From JBHJGU01 sp050331475 (GTDB lineage: Bacteria > Pseudomonadota > Alphaproteobacteria > Caulobacterales > Maricaulaceae): a DNA stretch of 28,468 bases. The DNA lies in assembly GCA_050331475.1 (NCBI GenBank), contig JBHJGU010000071.1, forward strand, positions 1 through 28,468. The letters run 5' to 3'. The position numbers and the translations under genes were made by a program. Shown here in pieces: positions 23,972 to 28,468 of this stretch (its first letter is position 1; every line of letters begins with the position of its first letter). Below the pieces are notes generated by a model. That model saw only the letters and a list, made by a program, of their open reading frames with translations. It was not told the DNA's origin and did not search any database.

Positions 23972-25123
23972 TCACAGCGGGGACCAGACGGGATCCGCCT
24001 GCGTCGCCAACACGATCTGGAAATTGCGCCGCGCGACCCGAACCGGCGGAGTATAGTCGATCAACACATCCGCGCCGATCGTGTGTAAAAATGCGTGCAC
24101 GTTCGCCCGGTCCTCGCGCTCCGCGGCGGCCAGAGCGTCAACGATCCTTTGCAGCATCCACACACTGTAAGGAAATACCGCACGGTCCGCCTCCACCCCG
24201 TCAAAGCGCACCTTATGAAAGCCCGTCACGCGAGGCAGCGCGCCTTGATGCTCGGGCGTGGCGACCGTCCACCGGGCCAGTTGGGCTGCGGCGTCGAGCA
24301 AAACCGGAAGCCCTTCGCGGGCCCAAAGCGCCAAAAGAGGAACCAGCGTCGGGGGCGTCGCGTCGTCATCTAAGAAACCGCCGGTCAGCGAATGCTGGGG
24401 CGCATGGGTGCGCCGGGCCCAATCCGCCACGCGCGGCGCGCGGGCCTGCATCACGGGGCCGGAGGCGGGATCGCGCAGCAGATGCGCGTAAAGCGGGCCC
24501 AACAGCCCATAATCCCCGATGGATGGTCGGTGACCGAAGAGCTGGGGGTGGGCGGCGAGGTGGGCGTCGAACAGCTCTAAGAACGCCAAATATAACCGCT
24601 CAATCGCCGGCGCGCTCGCCTCATTAATCCCGAGAAATGGCAGCGCGCCCTGAAAGCGCTCGGCGGCTTTTTTCCCGGCCTCACGCTGTTCGTCTTCGGG
24701 CAAATGGGGGAACGCGGTGCGGCCGAACTCTAGATGCGCCCAATCAGCGTTATACGCCCAGCGATAATGCATTGCGGGCTGTAACAGCCATTCGTCGCCC
24801 ATGACCTCGAACAAGAGCGCCGCCAACCTTTGGCGCGGGGTCGTGGGGTAAACCCCTGGACCGCCTTCGCGCGCCTCCAAACTGTCGATGATCTCGGTGG
24901 TGTCTTGCAGGGTGTCGCCTTCTGGCGTGATGACGACGGGGATCACCGGCCAACCCACCCGCGGGACAATAACCGATTTATAGACCTCCCGGGTGGCGGG
25001 CGCCTCGCAAAAAGGCAGATTCTTCCAGCGCAGATAACCACGCACCTTGCCGGTGAACAGCGACAGCGGGGCGCCGATGAGGTGATACGCGCCGCGCGCG
25101 GCGATGGGATCGGAAACGGTCAT
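23972..25123 (-). CDS. GST-like protein with a long C-terminal extension
   Basis: A 383-residue protein. The N-terminal thioredoxin-fold GST domain is visible (YHLIGAPLSLFTGKVRGYLRWKNLPF, VGWPVIPVVITPEGDTLQDTTEIIDSLE); the helical C-domain follows (RPSIGDYGLLGPLYAHLLRDPA). A further 120 or so residues are unusual for GSTs, which are about 200-230 long. The start ATG 25123 overlaps the stop of the glycosyltransferase gene as ATGA, which settles the start and implies coupled translation. The substrate is unknown, and the fused end could be a separate helical domain. Confidence 0.8.
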   Translation of the reverse strand: MTVSDPIAARGAYHLIGAPLSLFTGKVRGYLRWKNLPFCEAPATREVYKSVIVPRVGWPVIPVVITPEGDTLQDTTEIIDSLEAREGGPGVYPTTPRQRLAALLFEVMGDEWLLQPAMHYRWAYNADWAHLEFGRTAFPHLPEDEQREAGKKAAERFQGALPFLGINEASAPAIERLYLAFLELFDAHLAAHPQLFGHRPSIGDYGLLGPLYAHLLRDPASGPVMQARAPRVADWARRTHAPQHSLTGGFLDDDATPPTLVPLLALWAREGLPVLLDAAAQLARWTVATPEHQGALPRVTGFHKVRFDGVEADRAVFPYSVWMLQRIVDALAAAEREDRANVHAFLHTIGADVLIDYTPPVRVARRNFQIVLATQADPVWSPL

Positions 25124-25794
25124 GGGAGAGATCTTGAGGTGGCTTTGGGCGTATGGAAAATCGATCGCGGCGGGCTGGCGGCCGGGACCGCCGGACCGTT
25201 CGCCACATCCCAAAAAACACGGATCGCGGTCTTCAAGCGATCAACGTCGATGATGGTCAACCCCTCCAACAACGATTCGGGGGCGTTTTGATGGGCGGCG
25301 TAAAGCTTGGCGAACACGCCCGGGCCGGTGACCAACCAAGGGTTCTCCGACACCTTTAACCGAACATTGCGCAAAACACTGTCCAGCGCGAAACCCAAAA
25401 GCGGATCGCCCGGCGCCCGAAAGGCCATGACGTCGGTGGCGAGCTTGCCGCGACGGTCCAGCATAAGCCCGCGCTTGGCGCGCCGCCATTCGCGCGCCAA
25501 AGGCCGATCGCATCGGATGTGGGCGTCAACATAGGCGCCGCCAAAGCCATAAAGCGCGGCGTAACGGAAAATGTCCGCACGCATCCCTGGAAGACGGCAG
25601 CGCCAGAAGGCTTGCGCCACCTCACCGCCCGCGACCGCCTTGACGATGTCCGCCGCCCCGTGGGCGTCAAACATTTCATGGCGCCAGTCGGGATGCGCCC
25701 GGTCCCAACCGGCCATGAACCGGCTGACCTCACCCGGCGGCACCGGATGCTCCCAGTATTGAAACAGGATCGGCTGTTCGACGCGGTCCGGCAC
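25120..25794 (-). CDS. DXD-type glycosyltransferase (GT32-like)
   Basis: A 224-residue protein of the sugar-binding DXD family. It has ILFQYWEHPVPPGEV at the N-terminus and the core MRADIFRYAALYGFGGAYVDAHIRCDRPL, with DAH in the place of the metal-binding DXD, as in GT32-like enzymes. It would transfer a sugar from a nucleotide sugar to an acceptor I cannot name. The third motif residue is His instead of Asp, which may alter metal binding. The start is GTG 25794, with no ribosome site, 11 bp after the previous stop, so coupling is likely. Its stop overlaps the GST-like start. Confidence 0.8.
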   Translation of the reverse strand: MPDRVEQPILFQYWEHPVPPGEVSRFMAGWDRAHPDWRHEMFDAHGAADIVKAVAGGEVAQAFWRCRLPGMRADIFRYAALYGFGGAYVDAHIRCDRPLAREWRRAKRGLMLDRRGKLATDVMAFRAPGDPLLGFALDSVLRNVRLKVSENPWLVTGPGVFAKLYAAHQNAPESLLEGLTIIDVDRLKTAIRVFWDVANGPAVPAASPPRSIFHTPKATSRSLP

Positions 25795-25805
25795 GGCGGT
25801 TGACG

Positions 25806-26573
25806 CTAGCCGCCGTTCAGCGCAAGCGCGGGCATCGGGGTGAACGCGACCTCTTGATAGCCTTCCGTTAGCGCGATGAAATCCCGAAACGCCGTCTGAA
25901 ATTCTGTGTTTTGCGCCAAGGCGGCTTGGGCCTGGGCGGTGCGCTCGGCGTGGTCGATCGGATCGGCGCCATAGGTGATCAACACGATCTGGAAGCCTTT
26001 GATCCCCAGATCGGACAGACGCACGTCGTAGCCGTAGGGCGCTTGCGCGGCTTCATTGATCGCCTTGATCGCCTTGACGGCCTCGATCGCCGCGTCCCGT
26101 TCGCCGGCTTTGACCGCGTAAACGCTCAGCACCACATAGCCGGGCGCAGCGCCGGTCAGCGGGTCGTTCTCCGGCTGATAGGCAAAATCCGGCGCGCGTT
26201 CCAGGATAACGGTCTCGGTGCTGATCGTCGCGTCATAGACTTGCGCGATTGCGGTTTGATAAGGCGCACCGCCAGCCTCGCGCAGCACCGTCCTCTCGTT
26301 TCGGATCCGATCGATATCGGCGAAACCCGAAACCGGGGTGACAAGCCACATGCGGTTCGCGCTGGCCATAACTTGGGTCGAAAACGGATAGCCCTCAGCC
26401 TGGGCGATATCGCGAACGGCGATCCAATTTTCGCGGAATTGCTCGAGCTTGGCGGGATCAACGAAGATCTCCTCAAGCATTTCAAAACCCGGTGCGGGGT
26501 CTTGGGCCGTCGCAGCCCCCCCGCTGGCGAACGCCGACACAGCGAGGATCACAGATTTCCAAGAGGGGGTCAT
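25806..26573 (-). CDS. exported protein of unknown function
   Basis: A 255-residue protein. A signal peptide (MTPSWKSVILAVSAFASGGAATAQ) is followed by two related halves: the first has EIFVDPAKLEQFRENWIAVRDIAQ and the second SVYAVKAGERDAAIEAVKAIKAINEA. The pattern recalls ABM/Dabb-type ferredoxin-like folds, which suggests a tandem fold, but I see no catalytic residue. ATG 26573 is supported by AGGAG about 7 nt upstream, and a longer frame has no such support. It sits between the DSD1-type enzyme and the glycosyltransferase. Confidence 0.72.
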   Translation of the reverse strand: MTPSWKSVILAVSAFASGGAATAQDPAPGFEMLEEIFVDPAKLEQFRENWIAVRDIAQAEGYPFSTQVMASANRMWLVTPVSGFADIDRIRNERTVLREAGGAPYQTAIAQVYDATISTETVILERAPDFAYQPENDPLTGAAPGYVVLSVYAVKAGERDAAIEAVKAIKAINEAAQAPYGYDVRLSDLGIKGFQIVLITYGADPIDHAERTAQAQAALAQNTEFQTAFRDFIALTEGYQEVAFTPMPALALNGG

Positions 26574-26709
26574 GGGCGCGCTCCTGTGGCGGCGAAAGGG
26601 GCCTCCCGCCCCACGCGGCAAGCTTAACCTAAGCGCCCGCAAGCCGCCCAGCGTGGTCTTCGCCAAGGCGCTCGTAAGGGGTTCAGCGTCATGCGCGACG
26701 GCGCGCTCA

Positions 26710-27837
26710 TCAACCGCTTAGCCGCGGCCAAAACGCATCACCCGCGCCCGCGGGGTCGAACACGTGATAGCCGGCAAAACCGTCCGCCGTCATGCACACA
26801 TGGTTAGGCCATACCCGCACCCGGTCGCCGACGGTGAGCGCCGCGGCCGCATCCACGCCCTCGCGCCCGCGCACATGGCCATGTTCCTGACTGACGGCGG
26901 AGACGACGAAATCGCAGCCCGGCGCGCCAAGCTTTTGCACCAGGCCATAGCCCGGCTCATGCCCGCGCGTGTTCGCCGAACGGTCTTGGGACAACGCCAA
27001 GGCGCCCGCGTCGATAAAGGCCCGGCCGGTTTCGGGGCTAACCGCGATCACAGTGGCCAACACGCTGAGCGCCAAATCCGATTGAGCGCAAACGCCCAAG
27101 CCCGTTTGGAACAGGTCTTGGAACACATAGACCCCAGCGCACAGCTCATCGACCCCGTCTAGCGTGTCCGCAAACACCGCAACTGGCGACCCGCCCAGCG
27201 TTAGGGTTAGCGGGTAATCGGTGAAAGCCGCCACCCGCTCCCGGGCCGCCAGGGCAGCGGCGCGGGCGTGCTCGACCATGGCGGCGCCCTCGCCCGCGCT
27301 CTCCGCGTTATAGGTGCGCCCCGCATAGATATAGAGCCCAGCTAGGCGCACACCGGGCGCGGCGACCAAGGTTTCCGTGATACGGATGAGCGCCGGATCA
27401 TCGGGCCGGACGCCGCAGCGATAGCCGTCCGCGTCAATCTCGATCCATGCGTCGATGGGCGTCGCCGCGTCGCGTGCGGCTTGAGCCAGGGCGGCAGCAG
27501 TTTCCACCGCGCCGACAAACACCCCGAAGCATTGCGCCTTTTGCGCCAGCGCCACAGCCGAAGGGGCTTTTTGCGGTGGGATCGGCAGGGCGTAGAGCAC
27601 ATCCTCTACCTCCGCTTCGATCGCCCATTCGGCCTCCTTAAAGGTGGACACCGCAATGCGCTGCACGCCCACGGGCTGCACCTGGGCGAGCACGTCGAGC
27701 GACTTCGTTGTCTTCACATGCAGCCGGTGTTCGACGCATAGCGCCTGAACCCGGCGCCCAAACCGCGCGATATTCGCCTCAAGCCGCGCCCGGTCGAGCC
27801 ACAGGCAGGGGGTGCGGAGGGCGCATTCAACGGTCAT
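26710..27837 (-). CDS. DSD1-type PLP- and metal-dependent enzyme (D-threonine aldolase/D-serine dehydratase-like)
   Basis: A 375-residue fold-type III PLP enzyme. The cofactor Lys is expected at Lys42 in LHVKTTKSLDVL (family HVKTHK). A C-terminal metal site is seen in PNHVCMTADGF (His346 and Cys348), as in eukaryotic-type D-serine dehydratase and D-threonine aldolase. The substrate is probably a D-amino acid with a beta-hydroxyl group; aldolase versus dehydratase cannot be decided here. ATG 27837 has AAAAGG about 9 nt upstream. It may lead the leftward run of the next three genes, although a 137-bp gap follows. Confidence 0.86.
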   Translation of the reverse strand: MTVECALRTPCLWLDRARLEANIARFGRRVQALCVEHRLHVKTTKSLDVLAQVQPVGVQRIAVSTFKEAEWAIEAEVEDVLYALPIPPQKAPSAVALAQKAQCFGVFVGAVETAAALAQAARDAATPIDAWIEIDADGYRCGVRPDDPALIRITETLVAAPGVRLAGLYIYAGRTYNAESAGEGAAMVEHARAAALAARERVAAFTDYPLTLTLGGSPVAVFADTLDGVDELCAGVYVFQDLFQTGLGVCAQSDLALSVLATVIAVSPETGRAFIDAGALALSQDRSANTRGHEPGYGLVQKLGAPGCDFVVSAVSQEHGHVRGREGVDAAAALTVGDRVRVWPNHVCMTADGFAGYHVFDPAGAGDAFWPRLSG

Positions 27838-28016
27838 CGCGTCGGCCTTTTAAACTGGGACGTAGGCTAACCGCGGGGGTGAGGTTTTCAAAGGGCGTGC
27901 GGTCCGCGCTTGCGGCCTGGGAGAACCCGCCTGGCGCCGCCAAGCGTTCCGCCCCCGTTTACCGGAGAGGTGCGGTGCAGCCGCGGACGGGAACAACCCT
28001 CTCAAAAACGCTCCAA
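27838..28016. other. gene-free stretch upstream of the DSD1-type gene
   Basis: It should hold the promoter of the DSD1-type gene. I see no gene here, only short frames without codon bias or ribosome sites. Confidence 0.3.
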
Positions 28017-28111
28017 CGTCGTTGCGAGCGGAGCGACGCAATCCAGGCAACGGTTCCACTCGACGCAACGGTTTTTTGGATCGCCGCGTCGCTTCGCTCC
28101 TCGCGATGACG
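28017..28111. repeat. interspersed inverted repeat
   Basis: The left arm begins cgtcgttgcgagcggagc (28017-28034) and the right arm ends cgctcctcgcgatgacg (28095-28111). The arms are imperfectly complementary over about 30 bp. The pattern resembles the cgtcattgcgagcg-type interspersed palindromes of alphaproteobacteria. It lies in a gene-free stretch. Confidence 0.7.
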
Positions 28112-28468
28112 ATTCTGATTGCCTCAAGGCCATGACCGTGGCGCGGCCGGTCAGGCCGCCCCCTTAGGCGCTAGGCAAGAGGATGAAGGCCACACCGCTG
28201 GGCCCCCTTTGACACGCCCAACCGCCGCCCTCAGCGCGAGCCGGAGCGGTTACGAACGGAAGGCCGCGGAACGCGCCTTAGACCTAAGTGACTGCCCGCC
28301 TTGCGACGGGCGGGAGCGGTCTGGGGACGCGCTCCGCGGGAACCGGATTTTCGGGCCTTGGGATCAGGCTGTGTTGTGCGTTACCCCGCCTCCTTGGGCC
28401 GCCCCGGCTTCGCCTTCGGACAGGGGTCCTCAGACGGGCCAGGAACCCTAGGGAGCTTCGCCCAAGCC
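28112..28468. other. GC-rich gene-free stretch, possibly structured RNA
   Basis: Frames across this stretch have no ribosome site or recognisable protein features. It holds a nested hairpin: agacc (28280-28284) with ggtct (28318-28322) around cccgcc (28295-28300) with ggcggg (28309-28314). I looked for RNase P RNA, tmRNA, SRP RNA and 6S RNA but can confirm none. It runs to the window edge. Confidence 0.3.

Noticed and set aside
23590..24627. 345-residue plus-strand frame across two genes
   Set aside because: It overlaps the end of the TDT carrier in another frame and the GST-like gene in antisense; its Arg/Pro/Ala-rich translation looks random.
28119..28451. 110-residue frame at the right edge
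   Set aside because: No ribosome site, no recognisable domain and a composition typical of shadow frames.
28112..28468. RNase P RNA, tmRNA, SRP RNA or 6S RNA
   Set aside because: None of the conserved core sequences could be found on either strand.
1..28468. CRISPR arrays and tRNA genes
   Set aside because: No regularly spaced direct repeats and no tRNA-like cloverleaf or T-arm sequence was noticed.

Overview
The window is chromosomal DNA from a GC-rich alphaproteobacterium, most like the Caulobacterales/Hyphomonadaceae-Maricaulales group. The evidence is protein style: Pgi close to the Caulobacter form, a SapC-family protein, an alpha-type Zur with a ZnuD-like receptor, a DsbD/ScsB-like reductase and a TDT/SLAC1 carrier. 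I could not run a database search, so the taxonomy is inference. Most of the window is ordinary chromosome with short gaps between genes. Positions 14159-21060 form an accessory stretch that stands out in base composition and in broken genes.

Left part (1-10586). A pgi gene stops early at an ochre codon where the family has a conserved Tyr. A small secreted protein follows on the other strand. A redoxin and a DsbD-like reductase form an envelope thiol-redox pair, followed by a SapC-family protein and an OmpW-type porin. A TonB-dependent receptor and a Fur-family regulator are divergent, and between them lies a 17-bp palindrome laid out like a Zur box. Together these read as a zinc-uptake module (ZnuD-like receptor plus Zur). 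The zur gene runs into a double hot-dog thioesterase gene, which is convergent with a DnaQ-like exonuclease.

Middle (10600-14158). A DM13-domain secreted protein, a secreted protein with a Pro/Ala/Lys linker and TPR-like end, a two-helix membrane protein and a complete thiolase.

Accessory stretch (14159-21060). It starts right after the thiolase stop with an AT-rich gene for a 607-residue protein with two C-terminal membrane helices. I do not recognise this protein. Next is a 5'-truncated beta-propeller phytase, cut where a C5-cytosine methyltransferase gene begins. A Vsr mismatch endonuclease gene lies further on. Between methyltransferase and vsr is a 38-residue membrane peptide gene with its own strong ribosome site and terminator. 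A decayed IS5-family transposase abuts vsr, then come a divergent GNAT/Lrp-AsnC pair and non-coding DNA. No restriction enzyme is visible. The methyltransferase is therefore an orphan, and Vsr would repair T:G mismatches formed when 5-methylcytosine deaminates.

Right part (21068-28468). A LysR regulator is divergent from a LigB/DODA-type dioxygenase, followed by a TDT-family carrier. A leftward run then holds a DSD1-type PLP enzyme, a secreted protein, a DXD-type glycosyltransferase and an unusually long GST-like protein. The last two overlap as ATGA. The right edge (27838-28468) has no convincing gene but holds an interspersed inverted repeat and a GC-rich stretch that may form a structured RNA.
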